From CAWGCE01 sp964480915 (GTDB lineage Bacteria; Planctomycetota; Planctomycetia; Pirellulales; Pirellulaceae): a stretch of 64,000 nt of DNA. Where the stretch lies: contig CAYZRS010000025.1 in NCBI GenBank assembly GCA_964480915.1, positions 1 through 64,000 of the forward strand, in the 5' to 3' direction. Below are positions 1 through 8,289 of the stretch, piece by piece. The translations under genes and the position numbers were made by a program. The notes beneath the pieces were generated by a model, which saw nothing but the letters and a program-made list of their open reading frames with translations, was not told the origin of the DNA and did not search any database. The first letter of the stretch is position 1. Every line of letters starts with the position of its first letter.

Positions 1-142
1 GTAGAACCCGCAGTCGCTAAAGTCCAGCAGACGAGGGCCGGCTGCGTAAACTTTGCGGCCGATGACTTTCCCGATCTTTTCTGGTGTCGCTTGTTGCCCC
101 TGCTTGGGCGGATAAGATGATACGACCTGTTCAAGTTAGAAA

Positions 143-1351
143 ATGATGGAAAGACAGATGAAAAAAGTCGGTGATTGGGTGAGCGGCCGGGTGTTCAATT
201 TCGTCCACGGTAGCAACTTGGTTTACAACACGTGCTGGGAAGACCCACGTCTTGATCGAGAAGCGATGAAGCTGACGGCCGATGACAATGTTTTGGTCAT
301 CACTTCGGCCGGTTGCAATGCGCTCGACTACGCGCTCGACTCGCCCAACTCTGTTCACGCGGTCGACATGAACCCGCGACAGAATGCTCTGCTGGAATTG
401 AAACAGGCCGGCATCCGTTCGCTCGAGTTCGAAGATTTCTTCCAAATGTTTGGTCGTGGTCATTGGGCCGATGTGCAAGGCGCCTATCGTTCGGTGTTGC
501 GATCTCAGTTGTCGCCCTGGTCGCAAGAGTATTGGGATAAGTACCTGAAGTTTTTTGAAAATCCGCGTCGGCCGTTTTACTTCCGTGGCACATCGGGCGG
601 GTTTGCGCGCGTCATCAATTGGTACATCGATCGTGTGGTTCGAGTTCGGCCGATTGTTCAGTCGTTGCTCGACGCCAGCTCTGTCGATGAACAGCGACAG
701 ATTTATGAGGAGCAACTGCACGATCGCTTTTGGACGAAGCCACTTCGTTTCGCCATGGACCGGGATACGACGTTGTCGTTGCTGGGCGTTCCGCGTGCTC
801 AAAGAGTTCAGGTGGAAAAAGACTACGCCGGCGGCATCGTGCAATTTGTGCAGGATTGCGTCGAAGCGGTGTTTGCTCGCCTGCCGATTTCGGACAACTA
901 CTTTTGGCGAGTTTACATCACGGGCCGATATACCGAAGCTTGCTGCCCTGAATACTTGAAGCCGGAGAGCTTTCAACGACTGAAGGACGGGCTGGTTGAT
1001 CGAGTTCACACGCACACCGATTCGGTCGAACAGTTTCTTCGTTCGACCGACCAGAAGTTCTCGCGGTTTGTGTTGCTCGATCACATGGATTGGTTGTCGT
1101 CGCATCACTTTGCTCTGTTGGAATCAGAGTGGGATGCGATTTTGCGTCAGGCGTCGCCGAATGCGCGTGTTCTGTGGCGCAGTGGCGGACTCCAGACCGA
1201 TTTCGTCGAGCGAGTTGCCGTCGATTGGAATGGGCAGAAGCGTGGCCTGAGCGAGTTGTTGACCTACGATAAAGAAATGGCGGCTCGGCTGCATGAGCTG
1301 GACCGCGTTCATACGTACGGCAGTTTCTACATCGCCGATCTTGCCGCCTGA
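143..1351 (+). CDS. btaA: BtaA-like S-adenosylmethionine:diacylglycerol 3-amino-3-carboxypropyltransferase (DUF3419)
   Basis: The 402-residue product should transfer the 3-amino-3-carboxypropyl group of S-adenosylmethionine to diacylglycerol, giving diacylglyceryl-homoserine, the first step of betaine lipid (DGTS) synthesis at the membrane. Family hallmarks are visible: 'VYNTCWEDPRLD' near residue 28, the SAM-site stretch 'ITSAGCNALDYAL' near 53, 'AVDMNPRQNALLELK' near 74, and 'LLDHMDWL' near 312. Length fits the DUF3419/BtaA family. The methyltransferase gene begins 11 bases after the stop, which is the usual btaA-btaB order. Two tandem ATGs open the frame. A third ATG at 158 is preceded by GGAAAG and could be the true start. 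No phosphate-box sequence was recognised upstream. Confidence 0.88.
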   Translation: MMERQMKKVGDWVSGRVFNFVHGSNLVYNTCWEDPRLDREAMKLTADDNVLVITSAGCNALDYALDSPNSVHAVDMNPRQNALLELKQAGIRSLEFEDFFQMFGRGHWADVQGAYRSVLRSQLSPWSQEYWDKYLKFFENPRRPFYFRGTSGGFARVINWYIDRVVRVRPIVQSLLDASSVDEQRQIYEEQLHDRFWTKPLRFAMDRDTTLSLLGVPRAQRVQVEKDYAGGIVQFVQDCVEAVFARLPISDNYFWRVYITGRYTEACCPEYLKPESFQRLKDGLVDRVHTHTDSVEQFLRSTDQKFSRFVLLDHMDWLSSHHFALLESEWDAILRQASPNARVLWRSGGLQTDFVERVAVDWNGQKRGLSELLTYDKEMAARLHELDRVHTYGSFYIADLAA

Positions 1352-1362
1352 TTGCCCGATTC

Positions 1363-2148
1363 ATGAGCCTGCTTTCCGATCTTAAAGTGTTGTATCACCT
1401 CGTGCTGAAACCGGTGCGCGGTGACAGTCATGCCGACCGGCTAGAAAGTTTCTACTCGGGGCAGGCGCACGCGTACGATGATTTTCGCAAACGACTGCTG
1501 CAAGGCCGGCAGGAATTGTGGTCGCAGCTGATCGCCGCTTCCGACGGCGGCGTGTGGGTCGATATCGGTGGCGGGACCGGTTCCAATCTAGAATACTTTG
1601 GCGATGACCTGGCTCGCTGGGACAAGGTATACGTTGTCGATCTTTCGAAGTCGTTGCTCGAAGTCGCGGCCGAACGGGCGCAGCGAAATGGCTGGACGAA
1701 CGTCGAGACGATTCATGCCGATGCGACTAAGTTTCAATTGGACCGACCGGCCGATGTGGTGACGTTCTCTTACTCGTTGACGATGATCCCCGATTGGTTT
1801 GCCGCCATCGATGCCGCTCAGCGGACGTTGCGCGATGACGGTTTGCTGGGTGTCGTCGATTTCTTTGTGTCGCGCAAGTACGCTGCAGACAAGAATACGC
1901 AGCACGGCTGGCTGACGAGAACGGGGTGGCCCACCTGGTTTGGCAACGACAACGTCTACCTGTCGCCAGATCACTTGCCGTATCTGCAGAACCAATTCGC
2001 AACGACTCAGTTGGATGAATGCCGTGCCAAAGTGCCCTACATCCCGCTGGCGAGAGTGCCCTACTATCGATTCATTGGCCAGAAAACGAAAACGGCGAAT
2101 CAGAATTCCCGCGCCGAATTGGCTCCGTCCGAATCGTCGGCCTCATAG
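1363..2148 (+). CDS. btaB: BtaB-like SAM-dependent N-methyltransferase (betaine lipid synthesis)
   Basis: A class I SAM methyltransferase of 261 residues. The glycine-rich SAM motif 'WVDIGGGTGSNLEYF' lies near residue 66, the acidic end of the second strand is at 'VYVVDLSKSLLEVA' near 90, and 'IHADATKF' follows near 118. BtaB enzymes methylate the amino group of diacylglyceryl-homoserine three times to give DGTS. Placement directly behind btaA, 11 bases apart on the same strand, is the main reason for this call over a generic methyltransferase. In some bacteria the two activities are fused; here they are separate. ATG start, no strong ribosome site. Confidence 0.85.
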   Translation: MSLLSDLKVLYHLVLKPVRGDSHADRLESFYSGQAHAYDDFRKRLLQGRQELWSQLIAASDGGVWVDIGGGTGSNLEYFGDDLARWDKVYVVDLSKSLLEVAAERAQRNGWTNVETIHADATKFQLDRPADVVTFSYSLTMIPDWFAAIDAAQRTLRDDGLLGVVDFFVSRKYAADKNTQHGWLTRTGWPTWFGNDNVYLSPDHLPYLQNQFATTQLDECRAKVPYIPLARVPYYRFIGQKTKTANQNSRAELAPSESSAS

Positions 2149-2163
2149 CGAGCCTTGTTCATC

Positions 2164-2185
2164 CAGTTGAGTTCGACTCCAACTG
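2164..2185. terminator. Possible bidirectional terminator hairpin between convergent genes
   Basis: CAGTTGAGT and ACTCCAACTG can pair across a three-base loop with one bulged C, between the stops of btaB and the DUF1598 gene. No T-run follows on either strand, so a Rho-independent role is only a guess. Confidence 0.25.
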
Positions 2186-2212
2186 CTGAAGAAGTCGAGC
2201 TCGATTGGTCTG

Positions 2213-3577
2213 CTAGTCCCACCACCAAGAATTGGCTGGCAGTTCCTCGATCGTGACCTCGTCGCGAGCCGACGCGATGTGGCCGTCGGTATCTTCTCCG
2301 ACGTTGCCGGAAGAGATCGCTTTCGCCGGTTCGATCGTCACGCCACCACCGATGGGAGTCATGAGGCGATTCCCTTTCCAGACGACGTTAACCGCCGATT
2401 CGACTTTGGTCGGAGCCTGGTAAACCTCAACCGGAAAAGCCGCTTCGTCACTCAGCAAGGGCATCGTCCAGTTGGCTTGTCCGTAGAAATCGTTTTGCTG
2501 AATGAAGGCAGCTGCGATCGTCATGTCGATCATATTTCGCAGATCGGCGTAGACCGGCGCGTGTTCCGACAGTTCGGCATACTTCTTGGTAAAGCTATTC
2601 ACAAAGACTTGGCTGGCCCGATCGACTTTTTGGGTCTGCATCCGCCCCCCTCGGGCGTTGATGACTTCATGCTCACCAACCAACTTGACCCCGTTGCCGA
2701 CCAGTTCCATGGCCATGCGATCTTCGCTGACGCTCACCGAATCGTAGTTGGGGACGAAGTACCAGCGTTGCATCGCGTTGCGTGCGACCGACGTCGGACT
2801 CGCTTTTTCGATGTACGATTTGATCTTTACGGGGGTCCGTTCGAGCCCGATACCGATCAGCTTCATGCGATAATCGGCTTCGACGAGGACCTGTGCGAAG
2901 CGTGTTTTGGGCGAGATGCCGAGGACGGAAATCACTTGATCGCCGAGGCTCTTCTTTAAGCCGTTGGCAACATTGACGTCATCGTTAGGCGTGATACGAC
3001 CCTGGATGGAAGCGAGGAACTGCTGCATCCGGGCCAAGCCTTCGGCGGTCGGATCGATCGAACAGCCGATCACTCGGGTTGGCTCGTTCGAAGGCGGGAA
3101 GGCTCGCAACGCGACCACGAGGTCTTCCATATGTAAAACGGTTCTTCCCGATTCGAGTCCGATCATGCGACCGTCGATATCGGCACCAAAACCTTCCGCC
3201 GGACCGGCGATCACAATGTCATTCGATTCGGGGTAGAAGAAGAGATACTGAATTCGAGTTAGCCCGGCCAAGTAACGCATCTCGTCGGTAACGCCGGCGC
3301 CTTGATTGATGGATGCTTGAGCTGCCGCTTCGAGTCGATTCAGCGAGATCTTTCGCAACTCACTCGATTGCAGCATGCTGTCGCCAGCCGCAGCTTTCAT
3401 CTGAGCCAAGCGCTTCTTGCTCAGCTTCCCGCTCATGTCGACAAGCGACTTCATTCGCAGGACGCCACTGGCGTCGACGTCGACACCGGCGAATTGGCCG
3501 AAGCTCGTGCTGCAAACCAAGACTGCCATCAGCAGTGTTGTTTTTGCGAGGAGTGATTTACGAGACAAGAAATCCAT
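2213..3577 (-). CDS. Secreted DUF1598-type planctomycete protein
   Basis: A 454-residue protein of a family (DUF1598) that I recall mainly from planctomycetes; its function is unknown. I place the start at the ATG giving MDFLSRKSLLAK, because a clear signal peptide follows (hydrophobic stretch about residues 12-26, likely cleavage after STSFG). The open frame continues 61 codons upstream, but that stretch is not protein-like and crosses the leader hairpin. The body has no membrane segment. Recognisable blocks are 'YLAGLTRIQYLFFYPESNDIVIAGPAEGF', 'EDLVVALRA', 'IGCSIDPT' and 'RWYFVPNYDSV'. The C-terminus is acidic and ends WWWD. It is transcribed alone and divergently from mogA. Family assignment is from memory of these blocks. 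Confidence 0.7.
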   Translation of the reverse strand: MDFLSRKSLLAKTTLLMAVLVCSTSFGQFAGVDVDASGVLRMKSLVDMSGKLSKKRLAQMKAAAGDSMLQSSELRKISLNRLEAAAQASINQGAGVTDEMRYLAGLTRIQYLFFYPESNDIVIAGPAEGFGADIDGRMIGLESGRTVLHMEDLVVALRAFPPSNEPTRVIGCSIDPTAEGLARMQQFLASIQGRITPNDDVNVANGLKKSLGDQVISVLGISPKTRFAQVLVEADYRMKLIGIGLERTPVKIKSYIEKASPTSVARNAMQRWYFVPNYDSVSVSEDRMAMELVGNGVKLVGEHEVINARGGRMQTQKVDRASQVFVNSFTKKYAELSEHAPVYADLRNMIDMTIAAAFIQQNDFYGQANWTMPLLSDEAAFPVEVYQAPTKVESAVNVVWKGNRLMTPIGGGVTIEPAKAISSGNVGEDTDGHIASARDEVTIEELPANSWWWD

Positions 3578-3934
3578 GGTTTGGCCTCGGAGGCTACGGG
3601 TGATCCGAAAACGCTTCCGCACGACGACCGAAGTACGTCGCGCGGAAAGCGTTAGTGACTTGAAAGCGATCCTGGCGAAAACAATGCCTGGCTGGCCGCT
3701 TTTTTTGGTTTGTTCCAGGGCTGGAAGACGACTCCACCCTTCTTCGAGAGTAATCAGCAAACCTCACAAAAGCAAGAAATAGACGGGACTTACGCCGACG
3801 GAAGCGGGTCAGGTTCGGCAAAAACCGCAGAATCGGATGTTGGCGATGGCCCGTTTCCTGAATCGTTCCCCTATGGGAACATTCCAGGACGTCCCGTGCC
3901 GTCTACCGTTCCCTGGAAAAATCGAGCAATCAGC
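3578..3934. other. Divergent intergenic region between the DUF1598 gene and mogA
   Basis: The 357 bases must hold both promoters. The plus frame is open here from a TTG, but the translation is low-complexity and lacks family similarity, so I read it as non-coding. The notable content is a long imperfect hairpin (listed separately). No clear -35/-10 pair was found. Confidence 0.5.
3610..3653 (-). promoter_or_regulatory. Long imperfect hairpin in the leader of the DUF1598 gene
   Basis: The arms are AACGCTTCCGCACGACG and CGTCGCGCGGAAAGCGTT. They pair over 16 positions with one bulge and one mismatch around the nine-base loop ACCGAAGTA. It lies 33-76 bases before the ATG of the minus-strand gene, so it would fold in its mRNA leader. 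It could be an attenuator, a stabilising leader or a protein site. There is no T-run to suggest a simple terminator. Confidence 0.45.
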
Positions 3935-4525
3935 GTGGCCGAGCCCCCCCAAGATCCTGCCGTTTCAGACGCCAATTCAAGCAATTCGAGCCAGACAAAA
4001 GCACGAATCGGGGTCGTGACCGTTTCCGATCGAGCCAGTCGTGGCGAGTATGAAGACCGCGGTGGGCCGGCGATCCAGGATTATTTGCTGGCCGTGCTGG
4101 AGAGCGACTGGGAACCGGTCGTGCGGGTGGTGCCCGATGAGCCCGACTTGGTCAAAGCAGCACTGATCGAGCTCTGTGATCAGGAGCAATGTTGCCTCGT
4201 CGTCACGACGGGCGGGACCGGGCCGGCCAAGCGAGACATTACGCCCGAAGCGACGACCGCCGTAGCAGAAAAAATGATGCCCGGCTTTGGCGAGTTGATG
4301 CGGCAAGTCTCGCTGCAATTCGTGCCAACAGCGATCCTCTCACGACAGACGGCCGCCATACGTGGCCAGAGCTTGATCGTCAATTTGCCCGGTCAGCCGA
4401 AAGCGATCGCCGAGTGCTTAGACGCCGTGTTTCCCGCAATTCCGTATTGTATTGACCTGATCGAAGGGCCGTTTCTCGTGACGAACGAAAGTCGATTCAA
4501 GACGTTTCGTCCCAAGAAGAAATAG
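3935..4525 (+). CDS. mogA: MogA/MoaB-family molybdopterin adenylyltransferase
   Basis: MogA-type enzymes adenylylate molybdopterin before molybdenum insertion. The core starts at 'IGVVTVSDRASRGEYEDRGG'. The conserved substrate-binding loop reads 'VVTTGGTGPAKRDITPEAT', and 'MPGFGELMR' and 'LIVNLPGQPKAIAECLD' follow; all are signatures of the family. The frame has no ATG upstream of the domain. I chose the GTG at 3935, giving 196 residues, close to E. coli MogA. A TTG at 3710 would give 271 residues but would lie in the opposite gene's promoter. No other molybdenum cofactor gene is nearby. MoaB cannot be excluded from sequence alone. Confidence 0.8.
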   Translation: MAEPPQDPAVSDANSSNSSQTKARIGVVTVSDRASRGEYEDRGGPAIQDYLLAVLESDWEPVVRVVPDEPDLVKAALIELCDQEQCCLVVTTGGTGPAKRDITPEATTAVAEKMMPGFGELMRQVSLQFVPTAILSRQTAAIRGQSLIVNLPGQPKAIAECLDAVFPAIPYCIDLIEGPFLVTNESRFKTFRPKKK

Positions 4526-4874
4526 CCGAGGAGGCCCTGGTTGCCGAGGCATTCCACCATTCGTCGGCGCTTTTGGCTTTCGGCTGGGGCATCGTCTTGT
4601 CCCCTTTGGCTTGTCCCCTTTGGCTCCGCAAGAGTAGCGTGCAAATGAACAAGCGACGCGATTCCCAACAACCGGCGAAATAGAGAAAGAACTCTGATTC
4701 TGCCAAGCGACCTCCACCCCTCGCCTGCTGACGCCCCTGTTGCCAGTCTGTGTACGCACCGGTCGCTGTGACCTCATGCCGCTAGCTGGGCATTTCGGCC
4801 CAAGATTGAACGCGCATTTCGCCGATAATCCTCTCAGACTTCAATACTTGACTATTTTGATCAAGATTAATATT
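4526..4874. other. Intergenic region upstream of cysH
   Basis: These 349 bases hold a 14-base perfect tandem repeat (listed separately) and an AT-rich stretch before the chosen cysH start. TTGACT and TAATAT occur there but are only 14 bases apart, so the pair is a poor sigma-70 match. No gene is supported. Confidence 0.4.
4596..4623. repeat. Two perfect tandem copies of a 14-base unit
   Basis: CTTGTCCCCTTTGG occurs twice, head to tail, with no spacer. It lies between mogA and cysH. It may be replication slippage; no function is visible. Confidence 0.7.
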
Positions 4875-5747
4875 ATGAGTGCATTGAGCCAATTTACCCC
4901 AGAATTCGATGATTCCCGCGTTGCTGGACCGTTGCCTCAACTGTCCGTCTTCCAACCGGTCCCACCCTGCCTGTCCGCCTGTGCCACCGAAATGAACGCC
5001 ACCAGTCCACCAGCGCAGCCGAAAACGCCGAGCGCCACGACGCCGCCGTCTGCCGCCCTCCTGGCCGAAATGGCCGCGGCCTCTGACCAATTGGAACAGG
5101 CGACGCCGACCGAAATCATCGCTTGGGCCAGCGAGCGGTTCGCCCCGAAGCTGACGATGGCGACCGCGTTTGGCCCGGAGGGGATGACGATCATTCACAT
5201 GCTCAGTCAGGTCGCACCGGCGACGCGAGTGTTCAACTTGGACACCGGATATCAGTTTCCCGAAACGCTGGCGATGGTGGATCGGATTCGCGATCGGTAT
5301 GGGATCGACGTAAAATTCGAACGACCCGAACTGACGGTCGAGCAGTTTGAGCAACAGAATGGTGGGCCGATTTACAAAACCGATCCTTCCCAATGTTGTT
5401 TCCAACGCAAGCTGGTCGTGCTCCATCGGGCCATCGTCGGATACGACGCCTGGATCAGCGCGATTCGTCGTGACCAAAGTCCCGACCGCGCGAAAGCGCC
5501 GATCGTCGGTTGGGACAAGAAGTTTGGTTTGGTGAAAGTGAACCCGCTCGCCAACAGCACGAAGCAGGACGTGTGGAAAATGATCACCGACGAAGATGTG
5601 CCATACAATCCGTTGCACGACAAAGGGTACACGAGTATCGGATGCGCGCCGTGCACGCGTTCGGTGGCGATCGGCGAGGATGAACGCGCCGGCCGTTGGA
5701 GCGGCACTGCCAAGACCGAATGCGGACTCCATTCACTAGACGATTGA
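4875..5747 (+). CDS. cysH: Assimilatory (phospho)adenylylsulfate reductase with iron-sulfur cluster motif
   Basis: Reduces APS or PAPS to sulfite in sulfate assimilation. The PP-loop-like site reads 'MATAFGPEGMTIIHML', followed by 'FNLDTGYQFPETL'. The pair of Cys in 'DPSQCCFQRK' and the CXXC in 'IGCAPCTR' mark the [4Fe-4S]-binding class, which typically accepts APS. The C-terminal 'ECGLH' carries the catalytic Cys. The chosen ATG gives 290 residues with a low-complexity Pro/Ala N-terminus. The ATG at 4992 is an alternative, leaving a product closer to the usual 230-250 residues. The rrf2 gene follows on the same strand, and cysD-cysNC face it, so this is a sulfate assimilation block. Confidence 0.9.
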   Translation: MSALSQFTPEFDDSRVAGPLPQLSVFQPVPPCLSACATEMNATSPPAQPKTPSATTPPSAALLAEMAAASDQLEQATPTEIIAWASERFAPKLTMATAFGPEGMTIIHMLSQVAPATRVFNLDTGYQFPETLAMVDRIRDRYGIDVKFERPELTVEQFEQQNGGPIYKTDPSQCCFQRKLVVLHRAIVGYDAWISAIRRDQSPDRAKAPIVGWDKKFGLVKVNPLANSTKQDVWKMITDEDVPYNPLHDKGYTSIGCAPCTRSVAIGEDERAGRWSGTAKTECGLHSLDD

Positions 5748-5775
5748 TCGAGCCACTCTGCCAACGACGTGTCCC

Positions 5776-6195
5776 ATGATGGTTTCCGCCCGAGTCGATT
5801 ATGCTTGTCGAGCCTTGCTGGAACTGGCCAATCGTTACGAAGCGCGACAGCCAGTTCCGCTCCGTCAGATCACAAGCAACCACGAAATTCCGGCTCAGTT
5901 CTTGGCTCAGATTCTTCAGCAGCTCAAGTCGGCCGGTCTGATTGCCAGCACGCGTGGTGCGTCGGGCGGATATCAGCTGGCTCGTGCCCCCGAAAACATC
6001 ACTCTCTGGGACGTCGTGATTGCGATCGAAGGTTTGCCTCGTCAAGAGACCGAAGCCCATTCGGCCGTCTCTCGTTGCTTGTTGCGGACGTGGCATGAAT
6101 TGGCCGAGCATCGCGAGACTGTGCTACGCGAAACGACGCTGGAACTGTTGCTCGAAAAAGTCCGCATGGACTCGGGATCGATGTACTACATCTAG
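5776..6195 (+). CDS. Rrf2-family transcriptional regulator, probable sulfur regulator
   Basis: 139 residues with the Rrf2 winged-helix pattern: 'VDYACRALLELA' at the start, 'PAQFLAQILQQLKSAGLI' as recognition region, and the wing 'STRGASGGYQLAR'. The three-Cys cluster of IscR and NsrR is absent (only Cys residues at 'DYACRA' and 'SRCLL' are seen), so it probably lacks an iron-sulfur cluster, as does CymR of Bacillus. It begins 28 bases after cysH, so the two are likely cotranscribed. From this position I infer control of the sulfate assimilation genes on either side; the sequence gives no direct proof of the target. Confidence 0.8.
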   Translation: MMVSARVDYACRALLELANRYEARQPVPLRQITSNHEIPAQFLAQILQQLKSAGLIASTRGASGGYQLARAPENITLWDVVIAIEGLPRQETEAHSAVSRCLLRTWHELAEHRETVLRETTLELLLEKVRMDSGSMYYI

Positions 6196-6289
6196 TGCGT
6201 CCAAGACCCGCTTCGTTCCGTCAGCGGCACTTGTGTGTTCCTAGCCTGTGGGGCGAGGGGCCGCCTGGGAAGCGTTCCGTTCACTTTGA

Positions 6290-8224
6290 TTAGATGAACT
6301 TCCGTTCCTTCAGCAGCCCCACGATCGAATCGACGACCTCTTCGATGGTCGTTTGGTTGGTATCGATCACCATATCAGCATTTTCGGGCACTTCGTACTC
6401 GGCCGAAACGCCAGGGAAGTTGGCGATCTCGCCCTTCTCGGCCGCTTCATAGAGTCCTTCTTGGTCACGTTTCTTGCAGACTTCGAGGGGTGCACTCAGG
6501 TGCACGATGAGGAAGCGTTCTTCCCCCACGACCTTGGCCGCTTTCCGGCGAACGGCGTCTTCGGGTGAGGCAAATGCGGCGATACAGATTAGGCCGGCAT
6601 CGTTCATTAGTTTGGCCACACCGATACTTCGCCGGAGGTTTTCCGATCGCTCGGGGGCGGTGAATCCGAGGTCCTTACTGATCCCTTGCCGCATGCTTTG
6701 TCCGTCGAGGACGGTGACGGCCCGTCCTTCCGAGAATAGCTTGCGTTCGACGCCGTAAGCGGTCGTCGATTTTCCACTTCCGGAAAGCCCCGTAATTAGG
6801 ATCGTGCACGGTTTTTGACCGAAGCGATTCAAACGTTCTTCGAGCGAGACGATTCCCGCCTTGGCTTCGGGGGCGGCGCTGACGGGATCGGCGTCCCACA
6901 GGGAATCGCTGCCTTCACTCGATGATCGATCGACGATCATGCCGGCCGCGACCGTTCGATTGGACAACCGATCGATCACGATGAACGACCCGGTGCCTCG
7001 GTTGCGTTGGTAGGGATCGAAAATGAACGGTTCGTTCGTACTGATTTCGCAGCGACCGATTTCATTCAGTGCCAACGTCGGTGCATCATCGCGGTGTAGC
7101 GTGTTGACGTCGACACGGTAGCGAAGCGTCGAAATTTGACCGGGGCAGGTCTTGTTGGTTTGCTTCATGAGGTACGACTTGCCTGGCACCATCGGATCGT
7201 CGTCCATCCAGACCATCATGGCGTCGAAGCGCTGCGCAACTCGAGGCACGTTTCCCGTGTTGACGATCGTGTCGCCTCGGCTGACATCGATTTCGTCCTC
7301 GAGAGTGAGCGTGGTGGCTTGTGGTGCGAAAGCTCGTTCTTCTTCGCCGTCGAACGTGACGATCGATTTGACTTTCGACGTCTTGCGCGATGGCAAGACC
7401 ATGACCTCGTCGCCCACTTTAACCGTCCCGGAGGCGATCGTGCCGCAATAGCCGCGGAAGTCGAGGTGCGGTCGGTTGACCAGCTGAACCGGGAAGCGGA
7501 AGTCGATCAAGTTTCGATCGGAGGCGATATGGACCGATTCGAGCATGTGCATCAGCGTGCCGCCTTCGTACCACGGCATGTTTTCGGACGAGTTGACGAT
7601 GTTGTCGCCTTTCAGGGCCGAAAGCGGGATGAAATGCACATCGTCGGCCGTCATGCGAGCCGAGAACTCGATGTAATCTTTTCGAATCTGTTCAAACGTC
7701 TCTTCGGCGTAGTCGACCAAGTCCATTTTGTTGATCGCGACGATGACGTGCCGAATGCCTAGGAGCGAAGTGATGAAGGCATGTCGTTTGGTCTGTTCCA
7801 GGACACCATATCGGGCGTCAATCAGAATGATCGCCAAGTCGCACGTTGACGCGCCGGTCGCCATGTTGCGAGTGTATTGTTCGTGGCCCGGTGTGTCGGC
7901 GATGATGAACTTGCGTTTGGCGGTCGAGAAATACCGGTACGCCACATCGATCGTGATGCCTTGCTCACGCTCTGCTTTCAACCCGTCGGTAAGCAGCGCC
8001 GGGTCGACCTCATCACCGACCGTTCCGTGGACGCCTGAGTCTTTTCTGACCGCGGCCAGTTGGTCTTCATAGACCATTTTCGAATCGAGCAGTAACCGCC
8101 CGATCAGGGTGCTCTTACCGTCATCAACGCTTCCACAGGTGAGGAATCGAAGCAGCTCTTTGTTTTCGTGCTGCTTCAAATAGGCGTTGATATCTTTTTC
8201 GATAAGTTCCGATTGATGTGACAT
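6290..8224 (-). CDS. cysNC: Bifunctional sulfate adenylyltransferase large subunit / adenylylsulfate kinase (CysN-CysC fusion)
   Basis: Residues 1-450 form the GTPase subunit of ATP sulfurylase: P-loop 'GSVDDGKST' at 31-39, 'DTPGHEQYTRNMATGAS', and 'NKMDLVDY', followed by elongation-factor-like beta-barrel domains. From about 455 an APS kinase domain follows, with P-loop 'GLSGSGKSTT' near 478, 'LDGQSMRQGISKDLGF' and 'NFPGVSAEYEVP'. With CysD it makes APS from sulfate and ATP, driven by GTP; the kinase domain then makes PAPS. Length (644) is normal for NodQ-like fusions. It is downstream of cysD in the same operon, 65 bases apart. Confidence 0.95.
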   Translation of the reverse strand: MSHQSELIEKDINAYLKQHENKELLRFLTCGSVDDGKSTLIGRLLLDSKMVYEDQLAAVRKDSGVHGTVGDEVDPALLTDGLKAEREQGITIDVAYRYFSTAKRKFIIADTPGHEQYTRNMATGASTCDLAIILIDARYGVLEQTKRHAFITSLLGIRHVIVAINKMDLVDYAEETFEQIRKDYIEFSARMTADDVHFIPLSALKGDNIVNSSENMPWYEGGTLMHMLESVHIASDRNLIDFRFPVQLVNRPHLDFRGYCGTIASGTVKVGDEVMVLPSRKTSKVKSIVTFDGEEERAFAPQATTLTLEDEIDVSRGDTIVNTGNVPRVAQRFDAMMVWMDDDPMVPGKSYLMKQTNKTCPGQISTLRYRVDVNTLHRDDAPTLALNEIGRCEISTNEPFIFDPYQRNRGTGSFIVIDRLSNRTVAAGMIVDRSSSEGSDSLWDADPVSAAPEAKAGIVSLEERLNRFGQKPCTILITGLSGSGKSTTAYGVERKLFSEGRAVTVLDGQSMRQGISKDLGFTAPERSENLRRSIGVAKLMNDAGLICIAAFASPEDAVRRKAAKVVGEERFLIVHLSAPLEVCKKRDQEGLYEAAEKGEIANFPGVSAEYEVPENADMVIDTNQTTIEEVVDSIVGLLKERKFI

Positions 8225-8289
8225 CTGGCTGTGCTCGTGGCTGCGTTGGTTGGTCGGGTAAGTTCAAAAAGAATGAATCGTAAGGCGTG

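Noticed and set aside
1..142. Minus-strand frame open to the left edge whose translation contains 'EKIGKVIGRKVYAAG'
   Set aside because: It looks somewhat protein-like, but has no ATG, GTG or TTG between the upstream stop and the edge. A plus-strand frame is open over the same bases. Not enough to call a gene.
3710..3934. N-terminal extension of MogA from a TTG
   Set aside because: Low-complexity translation with no family similarity, lying in the divergent promoter region.
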